Assembly (NCBI RefSeq): GCF_907164915.1
Contig: NW_025919536.1
Span: 186,001-250,000, forward strand
Length of the DNA stretch: 64,000 nucleotides
Direction of reading: 5' to 3'
Source: Impatiens glandulifera
Taxonomy: Eukaryota > Streptophyta > Magnoliopsida > Ericales > Balsaminaceae
Shown here: positions 45,114 through 56,510 of the stretch, one piece after another
How the letters are laid out: each line of letters starts with the position of its first letter
Position numbering within the stretch: position 1 is the first letter of the stretch
Notes under the pieces: generated by a model
Seen by the model: the letters and a program-made list of their open reading frames with translations, nothing else
Database searches by the model: none
What the model was told of the DNA's origin: nothing
Position numbers and translations under genes: made by a program

Positions 45114-46202
45114 TCATGATATGAGTTGATTAAGGTTAGTAAGTCCCAAAATATTTTGAGAGTGAGAAAACTTAGCTTCCTGTAGCGGTTTCGTGAATAT
45201 ATCCGCTACTTGTTGCTCGGTCGAGACATATTCCAGCCGGATATGTTTCTCCTGAACGTGCTCCCGGATGAAATGGTGTCTTATATCGATATGCTTTGTT
45301 CTTGAGTGCAGCACCGGATTGTATGTAATTGCTATAGCACTGGTGTTGTCACAGAAGATTGGAGATTCCTTGGCTTCTATCCCGAAATCCCTTAGTTGCT
45401 GTTGGATCCAGAGGAGTTGTGCACAGCAGCTTCCGGCCGCTATGTACTCTGCCTCTGCGATTGATGTTGCAACAGATGTTTGTTTCTTGCTGTTCCAAGT
45501 GACTAACCGGTCACCTAAGAACTGGCAGGTTCCACTTGTGCTCTTTCTATCGATCTTGCATCCTGCGTAATCGGCATCTGAGTAGCTTATAAGATTGAAA
45601 CTCGAGTCCTTTGGGTACCAAAGTCCCACTTCTTGAGTTCCCTTCAGATATTTTAGGATTCTTTTGGCCGCAGTGTAGTGAGATTACTTTGGATTTGCTT
45701 GGAATCTTCCGCATACTCCAACCGCAAACAAAATATCAGGTCGGCTGGCTGTTAAATATAGCAATGATCCGATCATTCCTCGATATGCTGTGATGTCAAC
45801 GGCTTGACCATCATCATCTTTGTCCAGTTTTACAGAAGGACTCATCGGTGTAGCCGCTTCGGCGCATGTATCCATTCCAAAGTTCTTCAGCAGTTCGGTT
45901 GTATACTTCGGTTGACTTATGAAGGTTCCGGCTTCAATCTGCTTAACCTGAAGTCCTAGAAAGAAACTCAATTCTCCCATCATACTCATTTGAAATCTAT
46001 CAGTCATCATCTTTGAAAACTTATCACATAACTTTGGATCGGTTGATCCGAATATAATATCATCGACATAAATCTGAACAAGTAATATTTGCTCCTTCCT
46101 TTCAAATTTGAAAAGTGTTTTGTCTACCGAACCTATTGTGAATTTGTGATCAAATAAAAATTGTGTCAATGTATCATACCAAGCTCTTGGAGGTTGTTTC
46201 AA
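45114..46202 (-). pseudogene. Sire-2 RT C-terminal half and RNase H
   Basis: RT resumes with [22 protein letters not shown] (46059-46070 complement) and [15 protein letters not shown] stop at 45684-45686 (K-stop-SH where GESH-type sequence is expected) separates it from an RNase H with intact SYSDADYAGCKIDRKSTSG, AEAEYIAAGSCCAQLLW and CDNTSAI motifs. Pol ends at 45114. RNase H would remove the RNA template. This is the Sirevirus RT/RNase H type, close to Sire-1. Confidence 0.9.
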
Positions 46203-47568
46203 ACCGTAAAGGGCTTTGTTCAGCCGGTAAACATGATTTTCGTGTTCTGGGTTTTTGAAACCTGGAGGTTGATTAACATATACCTCTTCATTACTTTACC
46301 GTTTAGAAAAGCGCTCTTAACATTCATTTGAAAAACTTTGAAATTTTTAAAGGCTGCATATGCTAAAAATATTCTAATGGCCTCAAGTCTAGCTACAGGG
46401 GCAAATGATTCTTCAAAATCAACGCCTTCTTCCTGTTTATAGCCTTGAGCCACTAACCGGGCTTTGTTCCTCGTAACTAAACCGTCTTCATTGAGTTTAT
46501 TTCTGAATACCCATCGTGTTCCTATAACCGGTTTGTTTTTCGGTCTAGGAACTAGGTACCAGACTTTATTTCTCTCAAACTCGTTTAATTCCTCTTGCAT
46601 TGCTAGGATCCAATCGGGATCTGACAATGCTTCATCCACCTTTTTCGGCTCAATTTGTGATATGAAAGCTGAGTTTTCATAGTGATCCAAATTTTGTTGC
46701 CTAGTTCGGACGGGTGAGGATATGTTACCTATTACTAGTTCAAGAGGATGATTTTTGTTCCTTCTGAGGTTAATCCGAGACGTGTCTATCAAGTTTTCGG
46801 TTGGCTGATCAAGGTTAGACTGATCGGTAGGTTGAACAGAGTCAGACCGACCGATTTCTTCAGTAGAAACTGAAGAGTCAACTTTCTGCGGTAAAGCAGC
46901 TTGATCAGGCTGAGTTTCAGCATCAACCGCTTGGTCCTTGACAAAACGTCTAAAAACCGGAACCTCGTCTTCATCATCAGAATAGATATTAAATTTTTCC
47001 ATTCTGTTGTGAAGATCGAAGGGTAATGCAGTGTTTCGTTCAACCGATTCATCGAAAACAACGTGTGCGGTTTCTTCAACTGTAAAGTCCTAGTATTGTA
47101 AATTTTGTAGGCTTTACTCACAGCTGAATATCCCAACATTATTCCCTCATCGGATTTAGCATCAAAAGTGGTCAAGTAATTCTTGCCGTTATTGTGAACA
47201 AAACATTTGCTACCAAAAATTTGAAAATACCGTACGCTTGGAATTTGATCAAAGTAAATTTCAAAAGGAGTTTTAGAAAATCGTTTAGTTACTAAGGATC
47301 GGTTTTGTGTATAACATGCGGTATTGATAGCTTCAGCCCAAAATTTTTGAGCAATACCTGAATCAGCTATCATCGACCTTGCGGCTTCCTTGAGAGTTCG
47401 GTTTCTTCTCTCAGCCAGGCCGTTTTGTTGAGAAGTTCTGGCACTAGACAACTCATGTCTAATACCGGAGTCATCAAGAAAAGTAGATAAATTACTGTTT
47501 ATAAATTCAGTTCCTCTATCACTTCTGATTTTGTTCACTCGAATAGATTTTTCATTTTGTATTCTCAA
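46203..47568 (-). pseudogene. Sire-2 integrase C-terminal half and RT N-terminal half
   Basis: Two overlapping frames (46789-47568 and 46220-47002) show a frameshift. The first has KIRSDRGTEF and the Glu region QQNGLAERRN of integrase, then KNYLTTFDAKSDEGIMLGYS. The second has [20 protein letters not shown] and [12 protein letters not shown], in which the first RT catalytic Asp is Asn. A second shift near 46240 separates it from the RT C-terminal half. Not functional as it stands. Confidence 0.88.
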
Positions 47569-47579
47569 AATCAGTTTAA

Positions 47580-47951
47580 TCAGGTTTGGAGTAGCTTGGT
47601 TTTAGAAGCTAGAAAAGTAACCCAAGTAAATTTAGAGTAATCATCAATAACTACCATAGTATAATGCATGCCTCCTAAGCTAGTTACTTTAACCGGACCA
47701 AACAGATCCATATGCAAGAGTTCTAAGCATCGTTCAGATTGATAATTTCCTTTACTTTTGAAAGATGACTTTACTTGTTTGCCCATTTGACATGCAGCAC
47801 ATACTTTATCTTTTGAGAACTTAACGTTTGGAAAACCGTGAACTAGTTCCTTGGAACATATGAAGTTGATTGTTTTGAAATTCAAGTGATTTAACCGTTT
47901 ATGCCAAAGCCAGTTTGGATCATTTCCGGCTATCATACACAGGTTTTTCAA
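47580..47951 (-). pseudogene. Sire-2 GAG-pre-integrase and integrase N-terminus
   Basis: The - strand reads LWHKRLNHLNFKTIN and CAACQMGKQVKS, the HHCC zinc domain, then LLHMDLFGPV with the first catalytic Asp and YTMVVIDDYSKFTWVTF. A one-base loss in the SKNQATP region shifts the frame into a stop near 47580. It overlaps the protease frame at its upstream end. Confidence 0.88.
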
Positions 47952-49023
47952 AATCAGTTTTCCAATTAACTTTGTAAATATTTCCCATCCGGTTACCGGT
48001 TAAGAGAATATCATTATCCTGATTTTTAACTAAACATGAGTTTTTATGAAATTCAACTTTGTAACCCACATCGCACATTTGACTTATACTTAACAAGTTA
48101 AAACGCAGTTCTTCTACCAGCAATACATTACTTATGGATAAATTACCATGGACAATCTTATCCTTGCCCACGGTTTTACCTTTCGAGTTGTCCCCGAATG
48201 TAATGATTGCTCCGGTTTCATACTTGATGTCGGTTAGTAGCTCTTCGTTTCCGGTCATATGCCTTGAGCATCCACTATCCAGGTACCATTCCGAATTCTT
48301 TAGCCGGTTGCTCCTCCTAACCTGCAACAAACAATTATTTACACATTTTTGGTACCCACATTTTTGGTTAATTAGTCCCTTTGGGATCCAGACTTGAATA
48401 AGTCGGATCACTTTCCCGGTATCTATTTTTATAATATTTGTCTTAACTTCTTGGTTATTGCTCAAGAATGCCTTATGTTGTGATGAGTTTCTTTGAGGTC
48501 GAGTTTTATTTGGTTTATTCGGTTTTCGGTTGACTTTCCTTCTCTCAGGATGAAGCCATTTTTCCGATTCAGTAGGACTTACATACTTAAGTGTTTCTTC
48601 CAGTTTTAAGTCATTTTCGGTTTTTGAACTCTTGACAAATTTTATGAATGGAAGGTTGTCTTTCGTGAGTTTCATCCCGTTAGGTTGTTTTGATTCGTTT
48701 TGTTTGTTTGGTTCGTAACCGATACCAAACCTACACTTTGCATTTTCACACTTTGCATTTTCACACTCTGATATTTTATTCAAGGTGTTATCATCTATAG
48801 CCTTGTAGATGTGCCTCATGCAATGGTTGTCCAGGTTACTTCGTCTTCGATCTTCATTTGTCCATTGGTCTGCCTCCTTGTTGATCTTGATCGGTCCCTC
48901 TTTCAGGACTCGGCTCATCTCATCATCTAACGTAATCAGATGTAGATACATCTGTTTCTTCCAACTGCTAAACGCTTCGCTGTTTAGCATTGGCGGCTTG
49001 TCGCTGTGGGTCATGCTTCCCAT
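47920..49023 (-). pseudogene. Sire-2 gag remnant joined to protease
   Basis: A single 367-codon frame. It begins as gag at 49023 (AFSSWKKQMYLHLITLDDEM, RRSNLDNHCMRHIYKAIDDN) and then jumps after a CENAKCENAK duplication to spacer sequence, so most of the capsid and the zinc knuckle are missing. The protease follows with WYLDSGCSRHMTG (near 48270), TFGDNSKGKTVGKD and LLSISQMCDVGY. The start is the first ATG after the primer site. In-frame deletion leaves a short gag-protease protein that could still be translated; whether it does anything is unknown. Confidence 0.85.
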
Positions 49024-49055
49024 CTTCTTCGGTTTGCTTGAGTGCTAAGAACCTC

Positions 49056-49067
49056 GCTCTGATACCA
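49056..49067 (-). other. Primer binding site, tRNA-Met(i), Sire-2
   Basis: TGGTATCAGAGC on the - strand, two bases after the 5' LTR; a perfect plant initiator tRNA-Met primer site. Confidence 0.92.
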
Positions 49068-49069
49068 CT

Positions 49070-50457
49070 TGTTAGGATCGGGGACGCCCTTGGAGGACCG
49101 GGGTGTTTCCGGTTTCAGGAAGGGTAGCCTCTTACACAACACACACAACACACTTTGGTGATAGTCCGGTTAGAGACTATAACCGTTCTCAGCACTACAC
49201 AAACTGTCAGACTCTTGAACCGGGTTCAAGGGCGGAAATGTATGTTTCAGCCTGAAGCAACGTATGCGACTTAGATGATGTTTTAGGAGGAGTCGGTTTT
49301 ATGGATATGAGTGGACCGGTTTACGGAGTACGATTGGTTTGAGGTTAGGTTAAGTAAGTAAGTAATGAAAACGAAAGAAATAACACGAGACAGGGATTTT
49401 TTATGGATGTTCGGAGCAAACCCTCCTACGTCACCCCTTCTTCTCAGGTTATGAGAAGGATCTCCACTAACTTTTATAGTTACAACAACACTACCGGTCG
49501 AGCCCAACTCGCTACTCGCCGGTTACACCAACTCACTCTTTGATGTAATACAACAACTTAACACAACACGATACAGAAAGCTTCCGGTTTTAGACACACC
49601 GGTTTGGATTGTAACAGTTTATCTCTCTAACTTATTGCTTTTATGATTCGTTTTCTGTAATCCGTAACTGCATTAAATGAAGACGTTTCGTCTTCCTTTT
49701 ATAGCTAAGAAAAGCCAACGGTCACTTTTCTTCTCTCTCCTTTGGATTGGTTGATCATTATCACGTCGGTGCAGAGAGCTTGCTTGCACGCTTCACTTTC
49801 CTCAACACTTGGCAGTCATGCAGGCAGCTCTGAGTGTAAGATGACATAATCGGTTTTCAGATTTGGACACGTGTTGGGCATGCACCTTTGGTTGTCAACT
49901 TCAGATCAATAAAGCATCATTGCTTTCCTCGCATGCTTCCGATCGGATCTGATCTTCTTTTATTCCTTCAAGACACGTCTGTTTCGTCATGTTACGTCAC
50001 TCTTGAAGTTTGAATTTTCCGGTTTTGTCTTTTATGCAGTATGATCCGGCTGGTATGTGAACTTTTGTCTTTGCTGACCGGTCGCTTGAGAGAGTGAAAA
50101 TCGGTCCTCTGATCTTTGACTTGATCACTTGGAATAGGTTTCTTTGAAGTATTTCAGCAACCGGTTTATGATGCCCCAACCGGTTCTTAAGATTTGATTT
50201 GTACCTGCACATGAAAGTTAACAATTGTTTAGTTTTTCTAGCCGGTTCCAAAAATTAACTTTACTTAATTTTTCTATCAATTTCTCCCTTTATGATTATT
50301 TAGAATAAATATTCAAAACTTGTAATGTGTGGCCGGTTTGAAAATTAACTTACTTAATTTTTCTACCAATTTCTCCCTTTTTGATTATTTAGAATAAATA
50401 TTCAAAACTTGTAATGTGTGACCGGTTTGAAAATTAACTTACTTAATTTTTCTATCA
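49070..50457 (-). repeat. Sire-2 5' LTR
   Basis: On the + strand TGTTAGGATCGGGG ... TTCTATCA, 1388 bases, followed by the target duplication TAGTT. TATA (- strand AGCTATAAAAGGAAG) lies near 49692-49706, and the leader block at 49399-49442. Two 89-base PPT-containing units fill 50280-50457. Confidence 0.95.
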
Positions 50458-50900
50458 TAGTTCATTAGTGCTCTATAGATATATTATCTTTTGCTGGTGA
50501 TACTAGTGTAGAGTAGTGTCATAGAGGTACTATGGGATTAGTGGAGAACTGTCGGTTCTCCAAGTCGTAATAGGGTCATTGAAGAAGTGTATATTTTGAA
50601 AAAAATAACGAATCACTTTTTCTAATGTACTTGAATATGGTTGGAAGCTTAACGCCTAATGGAATAACTGCTCGTTCGGCAGTTTTCATAGCATCTTTCT
50701 AGTCATAGTGTTCTTCAATGTGTTTTCCCTTAGCCATTTTATTTAGCTAGGCTTGCATCTTTGCCTACATGGCTTGAACTTGAGTCATCTGACGTTCATA
50801 TTCCATTAGCGGTGGTTGATCAATCATTAGAATTTGTCTTTCCTGTGATCCCAATAGGTTGTGTATCTCCTCATGTGTCACATATTATGCCTGTGTGGTT
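50458..50900 (-). pseudogene. gag: Gypsy gag, 5' part
   Basis: Degraded coding DNA on the far side of Sire-2. The - strand shows HIEEHYD and KTAERAVIPLGVKL-like fragments that precede the capsid part at 36885. Continuity is shown by the TAGTT duplication rather than by a clean frame. Confidence 0.5.
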
Positions 50901-51350
50901 AGGTCGGTATCCTCTTCGGAGTCTTCATAGAGAGAGACTTCCTCTTGAGCTTGAGGAGTAGTATGATGGGGCTTAATGGAACTGAACATAACCGGGATAG
51001 GCTGGGTAGGAAATCAAGAGGAAGAAGGTGTTTTTTGGGATGTGGACGGAATTTGTTGATTAGCTTAAAAGTTTGTGATTTACGCAAAGTTGTTCTGTCA
51101 CAAATTGCAAAGTTGTCTTTATAATAGCTCGAAATTCTTCTATGGTCGGGCACATTTGCCTTTCTCCCATGAAGTAGACCCGTTTTACGGGGTTCCACTT
51201 TCTTTTCATATGCATCATGAATGTGTGGTTTATTTCGAAGTTTATGAACCTCATAATGGGAATGAGTCCATAGGATTGATAGTTCCACTCGTTTTCGAGG
51301 AAACTATCAATCCATGGGACCAATGCGATATCCTTCAGTATTGACATCAT
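50899..51350 (-). pseudogene. Gypsy upstream ORF (plant-mobile-domain-like)
   Basis: Two overlapping frames spell one protein with a shift. 51060-51350 has LVPWIDSFLENEWNYQSYGL and the CPTIEEFRAII segment. 50899-51288 continues with the linker. The TIEEFRAI arrangement resembles the domain (DUF7745 / plant-mobile-like) found before gag in plant gypsy elements; Ogre elements carry an ORF of unknown function there. Assignment from memory, moderate confidence. Confidence 0.55.
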
Positions 51351-51978
51351 TTGTGATTAGAAATTCAAAACATTTACAAAAATGTATTTGTTTTGAAAAT
51401 AATGAGTATGGTTGAGATGTTCACTTAGACTATAAATGCATACACATAATACATATATAAAAGTCATATAAGAGTTGTAGTGACGAGGTTTTGGTTGTCT
51501 AGGCACGACAAATAACCAGTTTAGTGATAGTATCTAGGTTTTTGTATTAAGGGGAATCATAAGAGAATATCATTTGCCGATAGTGGAGGGAAAAAACCGT
51601 AGCCATAAACCAGTGAATATCAACTCAATTAGGAATTTTCTCCCACCTCCACAATGTCTACGTCCTATCGGACGACTCATCGCCAAAGGGTGGGGTCGAT
51701 CTCTTACATTTTAGTTTTTTCTCTCGCAACATCACTCATTTTGTAATAAGTTGTCATTCCTCATTGACAATCTTTGCACGTAAGTGTAAAAGTTTTGAAT
51801 TTTGTCATATACTTCTTTGCAAGTATGGTTAGGGTGATGTGCCATTTACATGTATAAGCATTTAATAGGGTAAAACCTATGCATCCCTTAGGTGTTGCAC
51901 CTTTTAGGATATTCCTATTAAGTTGAAAACGTGATACCAATGTTTCAAAAGTCAAGTTTATGCTTTCGAGTTAAACAT
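51351..51978 (-). other. Gypsy leader region
   Basis: No gene recognised. Lies between the LTR-like sequence and the first ORF. No primer binding site could be identified with confidence next to 51979. Confidence 0.4.
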
Positions 51979-52977
51979 TGAAGTCTTGGAAAACCCTTTT
52001 GGTTCCGTGGAAGTTTGAGGTTCGATCATTTCAACCTCAATTTGCGTGTTAGGAATCTTTTTTAAAATTAAACATTATTTTAAAATATTTTAAACAATTC
52101 TTGACAGCTTTTAAAATCAATTAAAAATAATTAATTTAGGGTTCAAATTTTAATAATTTGGGGATTTGTAGTAATTAAATTACAATTTGATTTTTTTTAA
52201 ATTCGTTGTTTAAATTAATTAAAACTAATTAATTTTAAAATTATTTATTTGAAAATAGAGTCGCCAATTAATTTTTGAAATTAATAAACTGGCATACGTG
52301 TACTAACGTATTTTTAGCCAGAGTTTCTTTTAGTTCATAGTTTGGTGATACTCAGGAAAGGGCTTTCGCGCTTCAACCTTTGTACCCGTTTAAAACGATC
52401 TCTACTTTATAAATTTGGATTTTGAAAATTGGTTGTATAACGTTTTATTTTAATCGAATATCCTTCTGGTCCTAAACATGCATAGGTTTTAGCGTTATTT
52501 AAAGAATCGTAACAATAATTATTTACATGTTGGTACATGTTGCTGATGATGACTAAGGAGAAAAATACCTAAAGAACAATAGTTTAAAAATAAATCCTAA
52601 ACAAGCCATTGTCAAAATAATTTTGTGAAAATATCTTACAAATATTTTGAAAACATTTTCTAATTTTTTAGGATATTTAGAAAATGGTTTGATGTTCTAA
52701 AATTACAAAAATAATTTTGGAATTTGAATATGGGAACCAAATAGGCCTCTAGGACCAATTTTCTTAGGTCCTATGTTCATTTTATCGGTGTGGGCTAAGA
52801 GCCTTTGGTCCTAGGTTAGAGACCCCTCGGTCCAAATTTGGGATCCTCGGTCGGGGTGCTAAGGCTTCTCAGCCCTTGGCTAGAACTCTTAGTCGGATGC
52901 CAAAATTCTCGGTCGGACGCCTCGGTCTTAGGTTGAAGTCATCGGTCTTGGGTCCAGGAGTTCTGAGTTGGGTGCAA
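51979..52977 (-). repeat. LTR-like dispersed repeat, copy 2 (truncated by Tork-1)
   Basis: Matches 4000-5260. Starts TGAAGTCTTGGAAAACCC and includes the TTTGGGGATTTG segment and the CGGTCCTAGG-type array. Tork-1 interrupts it at 52978. Probably the gypsy 5' LTR. Confidence 0.5.
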
Positions 52978-53343
52978 TGTTAGGATTTGGATCCCCCAAA
53001 TCTGACCTTCTTGAAATAATCTATAAATACGCAAAGAAAAGAAGAACACAAGAAGTCACAGATTTATAGTGGTTCACTCAAATGAGCTACATCCACTTCA
53101 GCCGCCACCAGATTTCACTATAAAGAAGAAGAGAATACCGAGTTTTTGCCTCACATTTAATCTCTCTAGAATTATGTTCTCACAAAGTAAACTCTTAATC
53201 ATAACATATTTATAGGGTAACATTCAGGTAATAAAACCTAAACAACTCTTGATTAGGCCCAAGTTCAAACTCAAATACAAACTCAATAAACTTTAAATAA
53301 GGATTGTAGATTTTATTATAAGTTTAGGCTCGATAACTCAACA
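52978..53343 (-). repeat. Tork-1 3' LTR
   Basis: 366 bases, TGTTAGGATTTGG ... AACTCAACA on the + strand. Matches the 5' LTR start at 57399 over TTATAGTGGTTCACT and GCCGCCACCAGATTTCACTA. Next to it the - strand has the purine tract AAGTGGGAGAT, the likely plus-strand primer. Confidence 0.9.
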
Positions 53344-54830
53344 ATCTCCCACTTGGAACTAACTTCATCATCTCTCGATCGGTAGCGGCTTCCATCTGGT
53401 GTCATAACGAAAAAGACCAAATGAAGTTGCACACAACTTTAGTTTCTCGTTTGTCACAGCTTTCGTCAACATATCAATTGGATTTTCACTCCCGAAAATC
53501 TTCTCAAGAGCTAACACTCCATCTTCTAAAGATGATCGGATGAAATAATAATGAACCTGTATATGCTTCGTTCTGCCATGATAAACTAGATTCTTTTCCA
53601 AATGAATGACACTCTAAATGTCAAATCGCAAAATACTTCCCTCGTAGTCTTTACCCAATTCTCGCAAAAAAGGTTGCAATCACATCATCTCCTTAGCAGC
53701 CTCTATCACGACAACATACTCTGCCTCAACTAGAAAGAGAAACAATCTTCTGTAATTTTGAAACTCAACTGATTGTAGTACCTCCTAGAGTATAAATGTA
53801 TAATGTTGTGCTCTTCTTACTATCAATATCACCACCATTGTTAGCATCAACATATTCTTCCAAACCTTTATTAGATTTTCGAAAACACAAAGCAAAACTC
53901 ATACTTCCTTTTAAGTGTCGTAGTATTCACTTTACTGTTTCCCAATGTTGTCTACCCAGGTTGCTCAAAAATATGCTAACAACTCGAACTGTATGTATTA
54001 TGTCTGGTCTTGTGCAAACCATGGAATATATAATACAACCCATGGCAGAGTCATACAAAACCGTGGCAATATAATTTTTTTTCCTTCCTCTATTGAAGGC
54101 AATTAATCTTTAGATAGTCTAAAGTGACTAGCTAAGGGAGTAGTAACTAGTTTTGCATCATACAAGTTGAATCTGCTAAGAACTTTCTTCACATATTCTT
54201 CTTGTGAAAGCTTGATAACTACTTTATCCCTAAAAACTCTCATCCCAATGATTTGTTTTGCAGCACCCAAATCCTTCATTGCAAACTTTTTAGACAACTC
54301 TTTCTTCAGCTTGTTAATCTCATACAAGCTTGCTCCAGTAATCAACATATCATCAACGTAAAGGAGTAGAAGAATGTACGATTTATCAAACCTCTTAATA
54401 TAGCCACAATGATTAGCTTCACACCTCAGAAAATTGTTACTTTTCATGAAGCTATCGATCTTCTTGTATCATTGTCTTGGAGCTCGTTTCAAACCATATA
54501 AACTCTTATGAAGCTGACACACAAGCTCATCTTTTCCTTTGATTTCAAATCCTTCTAGTTGTCGCATGTAAATCTCTTCATCTAAATCAACATGAAGAAA
54601 AGAAGTTTTGACATCCATTTGTTGAAGATGAAGGTCTTCTTTCACAACCAAACTCAAAATAGTTCTGATTGTCATCAATTCGACCACTAGAGAGAAGATC
54701 TCAATGTAGTCAATACCTTCTTTAAGTTAAAATCCTTTCATAACCAACTTTGCCTTGTACCTCATGGTTTTATCATGTTCTTATTTAATCCTGAAGATCC
54801 ATTTATTGTGAAGTGTTTTATTTCCCTTTG
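53344..54830 (-). pseudogene. Tork-1 RT and RNase H
   Basis: RT is read as QMDVKTSFLHVDLDEEIYMR and LHKSLYGLKRAPRQ (54469-54687), then LLLYVDDMLITGAS and KDLGAAKQIIGMRVFRDK (54103-54447). RNase H remains end at 53368-53601 with KHIQVHYYFIRSSLEDG and NPIDMLTKAVTNEKL. Stops and gaps separate the parts; 53602-54102 is RNase H too degraded to translate cleanly. Confidence 0.85.
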
Positions 54831-55920
54831 GTAGCTTAGTGAGCTCCCAAGTTTGATTTAACGTCAAAGAGTCCATCTATATCTTTCATCGCAGACTCCC
54901 ACTTAACCGATTCATCAGATTGTATTATTTCCTCGTAGAATTCAAGTTCGTCTTTATCTGTCAATAAGATATTTTTTAGAGATGGAGACCACCTCTCGAA
55001 TGGTTTTCGATTCATTGAAGATCTTCTCAAATATATAACTGGTGTTTGCTGATTTGCCTTTGGGGCCACATTCTCAACGATTTCATATTCAACAAAACAC
55101 TTGTCTTCTTCTACAATTGGTATATATTCAGCTGAAAATTCTCTCAAATTGACTTTACTAGTCTCTTCAAACTTGGAATCACCATCTGATGTCTTCCCAA
55201 CACAATCTTTGTAGTGAACATATTCATTGAAGATAACATTTCTACTACGAATGATATTCTGATTTTAATTATCCCATAAACGATAACTAAATTCGATATC
55301 ACCAAAACCAATGAAAAAATATTTATTAGACTTTGGATCAAGATTTCTCTAATCACATTCATTAATATAAACATATGATAAACAATCAAACACTTTCAAA
55401 TAAGAAAGGTTTACCTTTCTATTGCTCCAGACTTCTTCAGGAATTCTGAATTCAAAAGGAACAGAGGGTTCCCTATTTATCAAGTAGGCAGTAGTGTTGA
55501 TAGCTTCTGTCCAGAAGGTTTTAGGTAGCTCTACATGCAATCTCATGCTTCTAGCACGCTCGTTCAATGTTCGATTCATTCGTTCAGCTACTCCATCCTC
55601 TTGAGGTGTTCATGAAACAGTCTTCACCATACTCATCCCATTCACATCACAATACCCTCTGAAATCTGAAATTGATATATTCACCTCCGTTGTTGGATCT
55701 CAAACACTTAACCTTCTAATTTGTTTCATTTTCAACCAAAGTCTTCCACTTCTTGAAAATAACAAATACATCAGACTTGTGATTCATAAAATATACTCAT
55801 ACATTTCTCGTCAAATCATCTATAAACGTCACGTAGTATTGTGATCTACCAATAGAAGAAATAGGTGTAGGTCCCCACACATTAGTGTGTATCAACTCTA
55901 GCCTTTTTTTTGAGCTCCTT
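54831..55920 (-). pseudogene. Tork-1 integrase end and linker to RT
   Basis: 55349-55579 reads NRTLNERARSMRLHVELPKTFWTEAINT and LSYLKVFDC. 55144-55389 and 54836-55147 carry the shifted linker (YLRRSSMNRKPFERWSPS). The region 55600-55920 holds the integrase core, too broken for a frame, with the NGxAERMNRT site near 55590. Confidence 0.75.
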
Positions 55921-56070
55921 CCCAATCTTTAAGAAACTCGCCCTTTTTTGTTTTCCAAGAATGTAGTTTTCACATAATTAATGTTCAAAAGACATTAGTT
56001 CTGAAATCTGTTCATTCTTCAAAAGAATTTTCATCACTTTCCAAGAATGTAGTTTTCACATAACTGATAT

Positions 56071-56510
56071 TCAAGAGACATCAGTTCTGAAGATGCCCAA
56101 CCTATAATGCCACAACTCAGTGTTCTTTAAGTTATCAACTACAACAGCAATTGCTTCTCTACAAGTTGAAGTCATGTATAACGTTCCAGTTTTGGGACCT
56201 TGAGCAACAACTATTTCTCCTTTAGTCACCTTCCACGCACCATTTCCACAACTGAAATTGTGATATTCTCCATCAAGTTGTGTAACAAAAATCAGATTGC
56301 GCATTAAATCTAGAATGTGTCTCACCTTATTAATCTTCAAAATAGAACTGTTTTCCATCTTTAATTTGATGTCTCCGTGCCGACAATGTTTAGTGGCTCA
56401 CCATCTGCGAGATAAACTTTCTCATAGTTTCTAGCCACATAATTCTCCATTAATTATTTGTAGGCAGTGGTGTGAAAAGACGCTCCCGAGTCCAAAACTC
56501 ATGAATCTAT
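56071..56510 (-). pseudogene. Tork-1 protease and GAG-pre-integrase
   Basis: Protease: VLDSGASFHTTAYK near 56490-56450, with stops on either side. GAG-pre-integrase: GTLYMTSTCREAIAVV and LKNTELWHYRLG (56071-56358). A repeated ACATAATTAATGTTCAA/ACATAACTGATATTCAA block at about 55973 and 56056 is a small internal duplication. Confidence 0.75.

Larger units (their letters stand above)
36886..50457 (-). mobile_element. Sire-2: young Sirevirus-type copia element with accessory cassette
   Basis: LTRs at 49070-50457 (5') and 36886-38276 (3'), perfect target duplication TAGTT (36881-36885 and 50458-50462), initiator tRNA-Met primer site, gag-pol, then alpha, beta and gamma-delta ORFs. Over the first 260 bases I compared, the LTRs differ by four substitutions and one 2-base indel, so the insertion is recent. 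At 13.57 kb it is far above usual copia size; about 0.5 kb is a MITE. Gag and pol have deletions and frameshifts, so this copy is not autonomous, but alpha and beta are open. The last bases of the 3' LTR show TA instead of TG. Confidence 0.95.
22167..52977 (-). mobile_element. Large Tat/Ogre-lineage gypsy element, decayed and interrupted
   Basis: Read on the - strand from about 52977, the order is LTR-like sequence, leader, an extra ORF, gag, protease, RT, two RNase H domains, integrase, a long duplicated 3' region and tandem arrays. Sire-2 (36886-50457) and a solo LTR (32576-34301) split it; removing Sire-2 with its TAGTT duplication rejoins gag. Two RNase H domains, an ORF before gag and great size are marks of the Tat/Ogre lineage. 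All ORFs are broken and both RT active-site motifs are mutated. The left end is uncertain and could reach 4000 if the LTR-like repeat there belongs to the same copy. Confidence 0.65.
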
